From Labrenzia sp. CE80 (GTDB lineage: Bacteria > Pseudomonadota > Alphaproteobacteria > Rhizobiales > Stappiaceae): 64,000 nucleotides of DNA. A program made the position numbers and the translations under genes. The DNA is taken from NCBI RefSeq assembly GCF_009650605.1, contig NZ_WAJT01000002.1, forward strand, positions 372,001 to 436,000, written 5' to 3'. The number at the start of each line of letters is the position of its first letter. Position 1 is the stretch's first letter. Under the pieces are notes generated by a model. That model saw only the letters and a list, made by a program, of their open reading frames with translations, did not search any database and had not been told where the DNA came from. Below are positions 43,955-52,466 of the stretch, piece by piece.

Positions 43955-44259
43955 TCAATACCTCAAGCACGCAATCGGTAATTGTGACAATGGGAAATTA
44001 TCTGATTGTCACAATTGTTAGCATTCTCCTGACTTGATCCAAGGAGAAACGAGATTTTTGGCGTGGCTCTGTCGCATTCTGAGCGAAGTCAACGAGGTTG
44101 AGTGCATCTAAAGGTTGAATTTTCTAGAAGGATCGTATTTCCACTTCTGATCTTCCAAGCCAAAGATAAAGTTAGAAAAAAATTAAAGATCCTCGGTCAA
44201 AGTTTCACAATCGAGAGAGTTGAAATCTCGGTCGGAGATTTGGCGAGCGGCTGCAGAAA
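43955..44259. other. Gap between msrA and the chemoreceptor unit
   Basis: A 305-base gap holding a large AT-rich inverted repeat at 43980-44016 and, further on, A-rich stretches that may contain the promoter for the secreted protein and chemoreceptor. No ORF is convincing. Confidence 0.5.
43980..44016. repeat. 12-base perfect inverted repeat, each arm itself near-palindromic
   Basis: AATTGTGACAAT (43980-43991) and its exact complement ATTGTCACAATT (44005-44016) are separated by 13 bases. Each arm contains TTGTSACAA, itself a dyad around a central G or C, with centres 24 bases apart. No T-run follows on the plus strand. It could be a Rho-assisted msrA terminator or a paired operator. Confidence 0.6.
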
Positions 44260-44574
44260 ATGTCCAAACGATTTGTTGCGACCTACTTTTTGGCAGCCTG
44301 TAGCTTGATGGTACTCGCGTCGCTGCAACCCGGAAGTTCGGGAAAGATTGCTGTGTTTGCAGGGCCTTGGAGCGATACTGCGCCAGATATTGTCGCGCGT
44401 GCGGGCGGCAAGATTGTCTCAACCGATTCCTCTGGATGGATTGCTGTCTCGGTAGCGGAAGATGAGGGTCTGATCAGACGCCTTTATTCTTCTGGAGCGG
44501 TTTTTGTGGCGTCATCGATCGTCGTGCAAGCCTGTGCCGGACTGACGAGATGGGCTGGGGAGAGTGAAATATGA
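44260..44574 (+). CDS. Small exported protein coupled to the chemoreceptor gene
   Basis: 104 residues. The N-terminus (FVATYFLAACSLMVLASLQPGSSG) looks like a signal peptide or membrane anchor, with a cysteine in the hydrophobic stretch but no clear lipobox. The mature part is small with GGKIVSTDSSGWIAVSVAEDEGLIRRLYSSGAVFVAS. No known domain was recognised. Its stop overlaps the chemoreceptor ATG (ATGA). Translational coupling suggests a partner role, for example a periplasmic ligand sensor or accessory, which is inference. The ribosome site is weak. Confidence 0.65.
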   Translation: MSKRFVATYFLAACSLMVLASLQPGSSGKIAVFAGPWSDTAPDIVARAGGKIVSTDSSGWIAVSVAEDEGLIRRLYSSGAVFVASSIVVQACAGLTRWAGESEI

Positions 44575-46058
44575 GTGAGAATGTGACGCAGAGTTCGGGT
44601 CTGGATGCCCTTCGTACTTCATTCGCGAAGTACATCATTTTCTTCATCTGGGCGAATGTCATTCTGGTGATGGTCGCGACTGCATGGAACGGCACAGCGC
44701 CTTTGGTCGTGATTTCAGGAGCCGCGCTGTTGCTTGGAGCAGGGGCAACCGCGACATGGCTGAAATTTAAAAACGGCGCCGAGACAAGAATTGCGACCGC
44801 TATTTCCCTCGCCGCACTTGTTGCGCTTTTTGTTGCCGGCATGGCCAGTGCCGACCCGACGACCTCCTATCAGCTCGACGCCCATATGTATTTCTTCGCC
44901 ATGTTGGCGATCCTTGCTGGCTGGGTCGATTGGCGTGCTTTGGTCGCCTACGCGGGCGTGGTAGCGGTTCACCACCTCGTTTTGAATTTCGCGCTCCCCT
45001 GGGCGGTGTTCCCTAATGGCGCCGACTTCGCACGGGTTGTTTTCCATGCTGTTGTTGTCGTAGCCGAGGTCGCCGTCCTCTGGTGGACGGTTGCGCAGCT
45101 TGAAAAAGCCTTTTTCCTTTCCGACAAGGCGCGTAGCGACGCTGAAGCAGCTCAAATTCAGGCCTCTTCCATGCAGCAGGCCGAGGACGCCCGCATGAAC
45201 GAAGAACGCGAGCGCCAGGGCCGAGTGGGCGAACGGATTTCTGAGTTCCGGCAGGAAATTGAAGTCAAGCTGTCTGCCGTCACGGAACAGGTTCGCGCCA
45301 TGCGCAGCGCTTCCCAGGACCTTGGTTCTGTCGCCGAAGATACATCCGGCCGGGCGGCAGTTGCGGCAGATGCATCTGATACCGCGTCTTCAAATGTACA
45401 GACCGTTGCTTCTGCGGCGGAAGAGCTGTCCTCTTCGATCGGAGAGATTTCCCGCCAGGTTGAGCAGACCACCGGCATCGTTGCCCAGGCAACTGACGGA
45501 GCGCAGACAAGCAATCAGAAAGTGGCAGGTCTTGCCGAGGCGGCAAATCGCATTGGTGAGGTTGTGACTCTCATTCAGGCAATTGCCGAGCAAACCAATC
45601 TTCTTGCACTTAACGCGACCATTGAGGCTGCACGCGCAGGTGAGGCTGGCAAGGGCTTCGCCGTTGTTGCCGCCGAAGTCAAGGAACTCGCCAATCAGAC
45701 GTCCAAGGCGACAGAGGAGATCGGCGCGCAGATTTCGGCGATCCAGAATGAAACCAAGGATGCCGTCGAGGCAATTGGGGCGATCGCTGCAACAATGGAT
45801 GAAATCAACGACTACACGTCTGCCATTGCTGCAGCCGTCGAGGAGCAAGGTTCTGCAACCGATGAGATCTCTCGTAACGTGGCGGAAGCGGCGAATGGCA
45901 CAGGGTTGGTCGCGACCAACATTGGTGGCCTGAGCGAAGCAGCAGAGCGCACCACGACGTCGGCTTCGACCGTTGCTCAGTCCGCTGAAGAACTGGAGCG
46001 CGAGGCAGAGCTGATGCGCGCTTCGGTCGATGCGTTCCTGAAGGATGTTGCTGCCTAA
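44571..46058 (+). CDS. Methyl-accepting chemotaxis protein with multi-helix membrane sensor
   Basis: 495 residues. The N-terminal half (about 20-180) is a compact array of about six membrane helices, with HMYFFAMLAILAGWVDW and VVAVHHLVLNFALP giving in-membrane histidines, and no periplasmic Cache or four-helix domain. A linker coiled coil leads to the signalling domain whose tip reads IAEQTNLLALNATIEAARAGEAGKGFAVVAAEVKELANQT. No CheB/CheR pentapeptide at the C-terminus. Signals through CheA/CheW. A strong intrinsic terminator follows. The sensing mode resembles membrane-embedded sensor domains, possibly of haem, quinone or energy state; this is inference. Confidence 0.92.
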   Translation: MSENVTQSSGLDALRTSFAKYIIFFIWANVILVMVATAWNGTAPLVVISGAALLLGAGATATWLKFKNGAETRIATAISLAALVALFVAGMASADPTTSYQLDAHMYFFAMLAILAGWVDWRALVAYAGVVAVHHLVLNFALPWAVFPNGADFARVVFHAVVVVAEVAVLWWTVAQLEKAFFLSDKARSDAEAAQIQASSMQQAEDARMNEERERQGRVGERISEFRQEIEVKLSAVTEQVRAMRSASQDLGSVAEDTSGRAAVAADASDTASSNVQTVASAAEELSSSIGEISRQVEQTTGIVAQATDGAQTSNQKVAGLAEAANRIGEVVTLIQAIAEQTNLLALNATIEAARAGEAGKGFAVVAAEVKELANQTSKATEEIGAQISAIQNETKDAVEAIGAIAATMDEINDYTSAIAAAVEEQGSATDEISRNVAEAANGTGLVATNIGGLSEAAERTTTSASTVAQSAEELEREAELMRASVDAFLKDVAA

Positions 46059-46080
46059 GATTTTCGCCAACTGGATTTGC

Positions 46081-46119
46081 GAAGCGGCCGCCCCGGCGAC
46101 GGGGTGGCCGCTTCTTTTT
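46081..46119 (+). terminator. Intrinsic terminator after the chemoreceptor gene
   Basis: A 14-base stem: GAAGCGGCC plus GCCCC (46081-46094) pairs with GGGGT plus GGCCGCTTC (46101-46114), with one G-T pair and a six-base loop. A run of five T follows (46115-46119). Confidence 0.9.
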
Positions 46120-46237
46120 GAGCATGAGCCGTCGCGCGTGACCCCTGCTGTTTCGAGTGCCAAGAGCTAAGGCAGAACAGCCGACAGAGACTCATGGGTG
46201 AGGACCTGGCACCAAGCTGGTAGTTTCTGAACTTCAC

Positions 46238-48064
46238 ATGTCATCCCGTGATCTTGAAAATGGCTCTGCCCTTTTCCTCGATGGCCTTCGGGCAAAGTGC
46301 GGGCGTCTTTTTCCAAAGCCGACGCAGATTCTGACATGTCGAACGCTCGACGACGTCGCGCCGACATTGAACGCTCTGGACGACGCAGTGGCCGCCGGCT
46401 TTCACGTCGCCGGTTTTCTTGCCTATGAGCTCGGCTATGCTTTTGAGGAGAAGCTAAGAGGGGCCCTTAAGGATACTGGAGAGCTGCTGGCCTGGTTCGG
46501 GATCTATCGCGCCGCGCCGCAGGTTCTTGATCTTGAAGCATGTCGCGACCTGCTCGCACGCACGGCCAACGGGTAAACCGCGTCCCTGGGGACACCCGAG
46601 TTCGACTGGTCGGCCGAGGAATACGGCGAGGCCTTTCATGAGGTTCAAGAACACCTCGCTCAAGGCGATATATATCAGGTCAATCTGACGTTACGGGCGC
46701 GGTTCGCACACAAGGGGTCTCCGGAGGCGTTGCTGCTTGACCTGCTTTACAAACAACCCGTGGCACACGCTGCCGATCTAAAGTTGGAGGACAGGACAGT
46801 CCTCTCCCTATCGCCAGAACTGTTTTTGGAGCGGCAAGGTGATTGCTTGCGCACCCGGCCGATGAAGGGGACCGCGCCCCGAGGGCGGACCACCCAGGAA
46901 GGTGAACGCATTTCCCGCCAGCTCTCGGCGGACCCCAAACAGCGCGCTGAGAATACGATGATCGTTGATCTCATGCGCAATGACCTGTCGCGCATCGCGG
47001 AGCCCGGCTCAGTCAAGGTGACGGCGCTCTGTGAGGTCGAGCGCTACAAGAGCCCACATCAGATGACGTCGACTGTTGAAGCAAGGGTCAAAAAAGATGT
47101 GCGGTTCTCCGAAATCATCACAAGGCTCTTTCCCTGCGGTTCGATTGGGGGTGCGCCGAAACTCAGCGCGATGATGACTTCCGATCGACTGGAGAGCTCG
47201 CCAAGAGGCGTCTACACCGGCTTTATCGGCTTTATCGGCTTTATCGGCTTTATCGAACCAGGTGGTGACTTCAATTTCAATGTCGCCATTAGAACGTTGG
47301 TTCTGAAATCGAACGGGCAGGGGGAGGTCGGTACCGGATCAGGTGTTGTTTTCGATTCCGGAGCTACACCGGAGTACGACGAGTGCCGACTGAAGCTAAA
47401 TTCCTTTCAAGCGAGACGTCGTCATTCCATCTCTTTGAGACCATGGCTTTTACGCCTGCGGACGGCTTTCTGCTGCTTGAACGACATCTGGCGCGGCTGT
47501 CCGACTCCTCGGCCTACTTCGGCTTTCAGTACGACGAGGGAGCTGTCAGGGACACATTGGAAGAGCTGGCTGCGGGTCTTATCGGCCCGATGCGGTTGAA
47601 AATACAGTTATCTGAAATGGGTGAGGTAACGATCTCGCACACACCCCTTGTTGTCGTCCCCAGAGACGAGGCGTGGGACGTCGCGGTGGCCTCTGAAGCT
47701 TGCCATTCATCGGACGTGTTCCTCTATCACAAGACCACAAACCGGACCTTCTGCGATGAGACCCGTGCTGCATATGCCAAAAAGACAGGCTGTCAGGAAG
47801 TTTTGTTCCTGAATGAAAACTGTTTTTTTCGGAGGGCAGTTTCACCAATCTCTTCTTGACGAGAGATGGCAAGCTGCTCACACCGGCAATCGAGCATGGC
47901 CTTTTGCCAGGAACGCTGCGCGCGGGCCTGCTTGAGCGAGGCATGGCGGCGGAAGCTGACCTGACCTGACCCTTGAAGATCTCCAGTGCGCCGGCGAGAT
48001 CTATGTTGGAAATTCCGTACGCGGACTTGTGCCCGCGCGTTTGATCGACGCTAAGCAGTCTTAG
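46238..48064 (+). pseudogene. pabB: Disrupted pabBC fusion (aminodeoxychorismate synthase component I / aminodeoxychorismate lyase)
   Basis: The remains of a two-domain p-aminobenzoate gene. The PabB half has QGDIYQVNLT, LSPELFL, RPMKGTAPRG, MIVDLMRNDLSR and FPCGSIGGAPK; the PabC half has HLFETMAFTPADGFLLLERHL and, after lesions, SEGSFTNLF and EHGLLPGTLRAGLLERG. Lesions read directly: an in-frame TAA at 46574-46576; a one-base loss near 47383-47400 at the domain junction; a one-base loss at the T7 run 47823-47829; and a third TGACC copy at 47957-47971 that shifts the frame. A 9-base unit is also expanded to four copies at 47219-47254. Catalytic residues upstream of each lesion look intact, so decay is recent. 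It could only act as separate fragments. Confidence 0.85.
47219..47254 (+). repeat. Four tandem copies of GGCTTTATC inside the pabB half
   Basis: The unit GGCTTTATC is repeated four times without change, coding Gly-Phe-Ile four times in YTGFIGFIGFIGFIEPGG. Intact PabB proteins normally have one or two such turns at this place (YTGxIGFIxP), so about two extra units were added by slippage without shifting the frame. Confidence 0.85.
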
Positions 48065-48714
48065 TCGGCCTTGGTGTGCCACGGTTCAAGCTCGAGTTCA
48101 GGCCACTGTGCTATCATCCTTGCGCCTTTCTCCAGATATGTATGACTGTTGTCAAAGGCGTGGTTGGGTGCCAGGCGCATCCCGAATATATTGGAGAGAC
48201 CAAAGGGCGCGTGAATGTCGAGCTGGCCATCATCTCTCAGCCGAACCGCCACTGAATGTGTCTTGGCGGCGTAAAAGGTCAGCGACTCCATGGAGCAACT
48301 CAAGGGCGGATAGGACCTTCCAAACCTCTTCTCGTACCAGAGATGCACCCGAGCCTGGTTTTTGGTTTCCAATCGCTCGGCGAGCAGAGGCAGATCCGTT
48401 TCGACAGCGTTGATCACAGCGTCTTCAGCCTCATAGGACAAGTCGGTACCGTCAAAATAGATGATGTCGTAGTCCTTGATGCCATGACCGGCCGGGCGTC
48501 CGGTGAGTGTATTCCAGACCGTCTGATAGACACCGCCCGAAACAAGCCATCCGTCAGGCAACCCGAGGCGCTTGATAGAGGTTAGGATCGCCATGAGGTC
48601 CGGTGTCGACCTCACGATGTCTTCCAGAGCAGCCCGGCGTTCATCCTCCGAGGAACGATAGCAATCGCCAAGGTAGTTGCGGTCAAATCTTGTAGCGTTA
48701 GCAGTGAGGGGCAT
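48061..48714 (-). CDS. Nucleotidyltransferase-family protein (NTP_transf_6 / DUF925 type)
   Basis: 217 residues. WLVSGGVYQTVWNTLTGRPAGHGIKDYDIIYFDGTDLSYEAEDAVI holds the SGG and DxD-like elements of this polymerase-beta-fold family, and HLWYEKRFGRSYPPL and the TFYAAKTHSVAVRL block are conserved. Members are widespread but uncharacterised. The stop overlaps the end of the decayed pabBC by four bases. ATG 48714 follows AGTGAGGGG. The nucleotide and target are unknown. Confidence 0.83.
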   Translation of the reverse strand: MPLTANATRFDRNYLGDCYRSSEDERRAALEDIVRSTPDLMAILTSIKRLGLPDGWLVSGGVYQTVWNTLTGRPAGHGIKDYDIIYFDGTDLSYEAEDAVINAVETDLPLLAERLETKNQARVHLWYEKRFGRSYPPLSCSMESLTFYAAKTHSVAVRLRDDGQLDIHAPFGLSNIFGMRLAPNHAFDNSHTYLEKGARMIAQWPELELEPWHTKAD

Positions 48715-48865
48715 TGTTGGGCTCGCAAATCCGAAGAACCCAACGCTACGCGATTCTTGTCACGCTCGAATAGATCAATGCGCCTAACGAACACTGCGCC
48801 GTAGATTGACCTCTCAGAAAGCCCGGGTCATCTATGGAGGGGCGTCTTGTTGAGAGGAAAGTGTC

Positions 48866-49201
48866 ATGAGGGACAGCAAACCAGTTCTACAGATGGTCAA
48901 GGTGAGCGCATGGACCACCGTCGCCGCAATTCTGGGCGTTTTGCCATTGGCGAGTGAGGTTTACGCGCAGGCGCGACCCGATACGCGCACCATGACGTGC
49001 GCTCAGGCTCAGGCCCTTGTGACACAGCGCGGTGAGGTGGTTATGACCACTGGGCCGAACACTTTCGAGCGGTTCATCGCGGATGCGCGATTTTGCTATT
49101 CGCGGACACCGCTAACGGCATCAGCTTTCGCGCCGACGAAAGACAACCAGAAATGCGCCGTTGGAAAGCGTTGTCGTCAGCAGCGTAACTATCGCAATTA
49201 A
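48866..49201 (+). CDS. Small secreted cysteine-containing protein
   Basis: 111 residues with a signal peptide (VSAWTTVAAILGVLPLASEVYAQA, cleavage after AQA) and a mature part with four cysteines (TMTCAQAQALV, RFCYSR, KCAVGKRC), probably two disulfides. GAGAGGAAAG precedes the ATG. Resembles small periplasmic proteins common in Hyphomicrobiales without assigned function. A strong hairpin terminator follows directly. Confidence 0.8.
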   Translation: MRDSKPVLQMVKVSAWTTVAAILGVLPLASEVYAQARPDTRTMTCAQAQALVTQRGEVVMTTGPNTFERFIADARFCYSRTPLTASAFAPTKDNQKCAVGKRCRQQRNYRN

Positions 49202-49202
49202 A

Positions 49203-49231
49203 AAAGCGCTCTGGGTTATCCAGAGCGCTTT
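49203..49231. terminator. Bidirectional intrinsic terminator between the secreted protein gene and pheT
   Basis: A perfect 12-base stem AAAGCGCTCTGG (49203-49214) and CCAGAGCGCTTT (49220-49231) with a five-base loop. A and T runs flank the stem on both strands, so it can stop transcripts from both convergent genes. Confidence 0.9.
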
Positions 49232-49256
49232 GGTCGTGCTTGGTGAATGCCGACGG

Positions 49257-51674
49257 TCAGCCCCGAAGGGTACCGCCCGTGGCCTTTTGAACTGACGCAA
49301 TGATCTTCTGGCCGATGGCCTCGATCTCTTCGTCGGTCAGTGTCTTTTGCTTCGGCTGCAGTGTGACGTCGATGGCGAGGGACTTGTGATCTTCCGGGAT
49401 GCCCTTGCCTTCATAAACGTCGAAGAGTGTCACGTCGGAAATCAGGGTCTTCTCAGCGCCGCGTGCGGCCTTCAGAAGCGTTTCAGCCGGCACGTCCTGC
49501 CCAACCACAAATGCAAAGTCACGGCGGACAGGCATGAGATCAGAGGCGTTGAGCGCACCTTTTGACCGACTTGCCTTGCCTTTCGGAACAGGCAAATTGT
49601 CGAGGTAGATTTCGAAACCTACAAGCGGGCCCTCGATGTCCAGCACACCGAGTGTCCGCGGATGAATTTCGCCGAAGACGGCAAGGGTGTTTTTCGGTCC
49701 GAGCTTGAGAGCCCCGGAACGTCCGGGGTGGAAGTAAGTCGGCGCATCAACATAGACCTGCAACTTGTCGACGGGTGCTCCAGCCGCCGCGAGCGCAGCC
49801 AAGGCGTCTGCCTTCGCATCAAATACGCTCACTGTCCGGGCTGGCGCGGACCAATGGCGCCCCTCGCCTTCAAGCACTGCAGTGCCTCGGCGGATGCCGG
49901 CGGCGACCATCTTCTGGTCATTTGGTGCGTCGCCCTCAAAGATCTGCCCGACCTCGAACAGACCCACATCCGGAAAGCCACGATCTGCATTTCTTTGAGC
50001 GGCAGTAAGAAGGCCCGGCAACAGGCTGGGACGCATTTCGGACATGTCCGAGGAAATCGGATTGGCGAGGGTCAGCTCGGGCTTTCCACCACCGAATGCG
50101 TCAGCTTCCGCCTTGGCGATGAACGACCAGGTGACAGCTTCGTTCAAGCCTCGTGAGGCAAGCGAGCGGCGAGCCCTGCTGCGTCGAATTTGTCCGGGCG
50201 TCAGAACTTTGGCTCCAACGTTGCCAGTGCGAGGCAGTGGCGTTGATGGAACCCGGTCCAGACCGATGACCCGAACCACTTCCTCAACGAGATCGGCCTT
50301 GCCCTCAATGTCTGGACGCCAGCTGGGCGCTGCAACCTTGATCGTCGCGCCAGAGCCGGAAATCCAGAAACCCAGTGCCTTCAACACAACGTTGATTTCC
50401 GCAACGCTGGCATCGATGCCGGAAAGACGTTTGACCTCGGAAAGGGGGAACTCGATGATGTTTGTGTCATCTGGCACCTTGCCAGAGACGACCACTTCCG
50501 ATGCCTCACCGCCACACAGATCGAGCACCAGTTTGGTTGCGGCTTCAAGTCCTGGCAGCATATAGTCAGGATCGACGCCGCGCTCAAAGCGATAGCGAGC
50601 ATCGGTGTTGACGCCAAGTTTACGGCCCGTCGCGGCGATCGCGTCTTCATCCCACAGGGCAGATTCGATCAGCACGTCGGTGGTTTCTTCCGTGCAGCCG
50701 GAAATCTCTCCGCCCAGGATGCCGCCGAGGCTTTCCAGACCGTTGTCGTCGGAGATGACGCAAATGCTGTCATCCACCTCATAGGATTTGCCGTTGAGCC
50801 CGTCGATGGTCTCACCCTTGTCGCCCCGGCGGACAACGAGGTCGCCCTTTACCTTGGCCGCGTCAAAGACATGCAGCGGACGTCCCTGGTCGAAGGTCAT
50901 GTAGTTCGTGATGTCGACCAGTGTGTTGATCGGGCGCAGGCCAATAGCCAGAAGCCGATCCTGCATCCACTTTGGAGAAGGTCCGTTTTTGACGCCCATG
51001 ACCAAACGCAGGCCAAACGCCTTGCACAGCGGCTTCGTCTCGCCAAAATCGAGTTTGACGCCGGTCGGACAGGGGAACGCGCCGCGGACCTGATCGTGGC
51101 TTCGTTCCTTAAGTCGGCCAATGCCGGCAGCCGCCAGGTCGCGCGCAATGCCATAGACGCCCGTACAATCGGGTCGGTTCGGTGTCAGACCGATCTCAAT
51201 GATCGGATCGCTCAAGCCGGCCCATTCCGCATAGCTGACGCCGACTGGTGCGTCTTCGGGAAGGTCAATGATGCCGTCATGCTCTTCGGACAGCTCAAGT
51301 TCGCGCTCTGAACACATCATGCCGAAGCTCTCGACATCACGGATTTTGCCGACGGACAAGGTCACATCAAGGCCCGGGACGTAATCTCCTGGGCGACCCA
51401 GAACACCAACAAGACCTGTTCTTGCATTGGGAGCGCCGCAAACAATCTGCAGAGGCTCACCTTCGCCCGTATCAACCTTCAGGACGCGCAACCGGTCGGC
51501 ATTCGGATGCTGGTCGGCGTCAAGCACCTTCGCAATCTTGAAATGAGAAAGCTTGGCCGCGCGGTCCGTGACCTCCTCGACCTCGAGCCCGATCATGGTG
51601 AGCTTCTCGACGATCTCCTCGAGGCTCGCGTCGGTTTCAAGGTGTTCCTTCAACCAGGACAGGGTGAACTTCAT
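49257..51674 (-). CDS. pheT: Phenylalanine-tRNA ligase beta subunit
   Basis: 805 residues from ATG 51674 (MKFTLSWLKEHLETDASLEEI), the usual family start; the frame extends 18 codons upstream without reason. The EMAP/OB domain is seen in LQIVCGAPNARTG, the B3/B4 editing region in SLGGILGGEISGCTEETTDVLIESALWD, the B5 domain near 400-480, and the anticodon-binding FDX domain at the C-terminus (SDLMPVRRDFAFVV). Forms the alpha2-beta2 enzyme with PheS. An unrelated membrane protein gene separates it from pheS. Confidence 0.96.
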   Translation of the reverse strand: MKFTLSWLKEHLETDASLEEIVEKLTMIGLEVEEVTDRAAKLSHFKIAKVLDADQHPNADRLRVLKVDTGEGEPLQIVCGAPNARTGLVGVLGRPGDYVPGLDVTLSVGKIRDVESFGMMCSERELELSEEHDGIIDLPEDAPVGVSYAEWAGLSDPIIEIGLTPNRPDCTGVYGIARDLAAAGIGRLKERSHDQVRGAFPCPTGVKLDFGETKPLCKAFGLRLVMGVKNGPSPKWMQDRLLAIGLRPINTLVDITNYMTFDQGRPLHVFDAAKVKGDLVVRRGDKGETIDGLNGKSYEVDDSICVISDDNGLESLGGILGGEISGCTEETTDVLIESALWDEDAIAATGRKLGVNTDARYRFERGVDPDYMLPGLEAATKLVLDLCGGEASEVVVSGKVPDDTNIIEFPLSEVKRLSGIDASVAEINVVLKALGFWISGSGATIKVAAPSWRPDIEGKADLVEEVVRVIGLDRVPSTPLPRTGNVGAKVLTPGQIRRSRARRSLASRGLNEAVTWSFIAKAEADAFGGGKPELTLANPISSDMSEMRPSLLPGLLTAAQRNADRGFPDVGLFEVGQIFEGDAPNDQKMVAAGIRRGTAVLEGEGRHWSAPARTVSVFDAKADALAALAAAGAPVDKLQVYVDAPTYFHPGRSGALKLGPKNTLAVFGEIHPRTLGVLDIEGPLVGFEIYLDNLPVPKGKASRSKGALNASDLMPVRRDFAFVVGQDVPAETLLKAARGAEKTLISDVTLFDVYEGKGIPEDHKSLAIDVTLQPKQKTLTDEEIEAIGQKIIASVQKATGGTLRG

Positions 51675-51750
51675 GGTTCTGCTCTTTTGTTTTGGGTCGG
51701 TGCCCGTGCATGACACCGGAAAATTCAAGATTTAGATCGCGCGCCAGTCT

Positions 51751-52419
51751 CTATTGCGTGTGAAAACGCTCAAGTTCCGGCAGCGGCGATGCATCACTGT
51801 AATTCTCGGCAAATCGACGGCCGATGGAGGACAACTCGGTCGACCAGGCAACAACCATTTCCGGTGTGATGTCTTTGCCTGTGGAAATGACTTGGGCGGC
51901 TTCCGCTTCGATCCGGTCTCGCAAAATGCCCAATTCAACTTGAGCTGCATATTCTGCACGGTACTTTCCAAGCCAGCCGATCGCCATCACGCCAATGACG
52001 ATCAGAAGGGCGACTGAGGTTGACAGGCTCGCCCATTTGGCGGTGCCTTTAATCCGGCGATCGCTCGCGACCAGTACAATGGAGACGATGGTCAGGAAGG
52101 CGACGATGTAGATCGCGGACAGAAAGCTCTCATACTTCTCGGCGCTGGCTTCTTCATGTGATGCTCTCAGGCCAGTGATCCGATCCCTTAGATACAGTAG
52201 TGCATCTGCTTGAGGACCGAGTTTCTCTCGAAAATATTCACCGCAGAACCGAAGCCGGCCGCGCGCCTCAATCTTGTCGGCGCAGGCTTCCAGAAAGGAA
52301 CTGGGACTTGCGACGCGCTCGGAGTTTTCCTTGGTTTGTGCATAAGCATTCGGAAGTGCGGCGAGCCCAATGAAAGCTGCGGCAAGAACGGTGGCAATCA
52401 GGCGGCTGATCATCGACAT
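51751..52419 (-). CDS. Membrane protein of unknown function between pheS and pheT
   Basis: 222 residues. Signal peptide (LIATVLAAAFIGLAALPNAYAQ), a periplasmic segment with two cysteines (FLEACADKIEARGRLRFCGEYF), then two adjacent membrane helices (FLSAIYIVAFLTIVSIVLVA and STSVALLIVIGVMAIGWLGKY) and a long helical tail. No domain was recognised. It lies in the same direction between pheS and pheT with 47- and 76-base gaps, so it is probably co-transcribed with them. Nothing suggests a link to tRNA charging. Confidence 0.75.
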   Translation of the reverse strand: MSMISRLIATVLAAAFIGLAALPNAYAQTKENSERVASPSSFLEACADKIEARGRLRFCGEYFREKLGPQADALLYLRDRITGLRASHEEASAEKYESFLSAIYIVAFLTIVSIVLVASDRRIKGTAKWASLSTSVALLIVIGVMAIGWLGKYRAEYAAQVELGILRDRIEAEAAQVISTGKDITPEMVVAWSTELSSIGRRFAENYSDASPLPELERFHTQ

Positions 52420-52466
52420 TTTTGATCCAGAGCCTCTACGGTTCGAGAGTGAGCGGCATCCGCCGA

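Noticed and set aside
46238..48064. Reading pabBC as two or three separate intact genes
   Set aside because: The first piece stops at an in-frame TAA with PabB sequence continuing in the same frame after it, and the lyase part is split by two further frame changes, so no piece is a complete enzyme.
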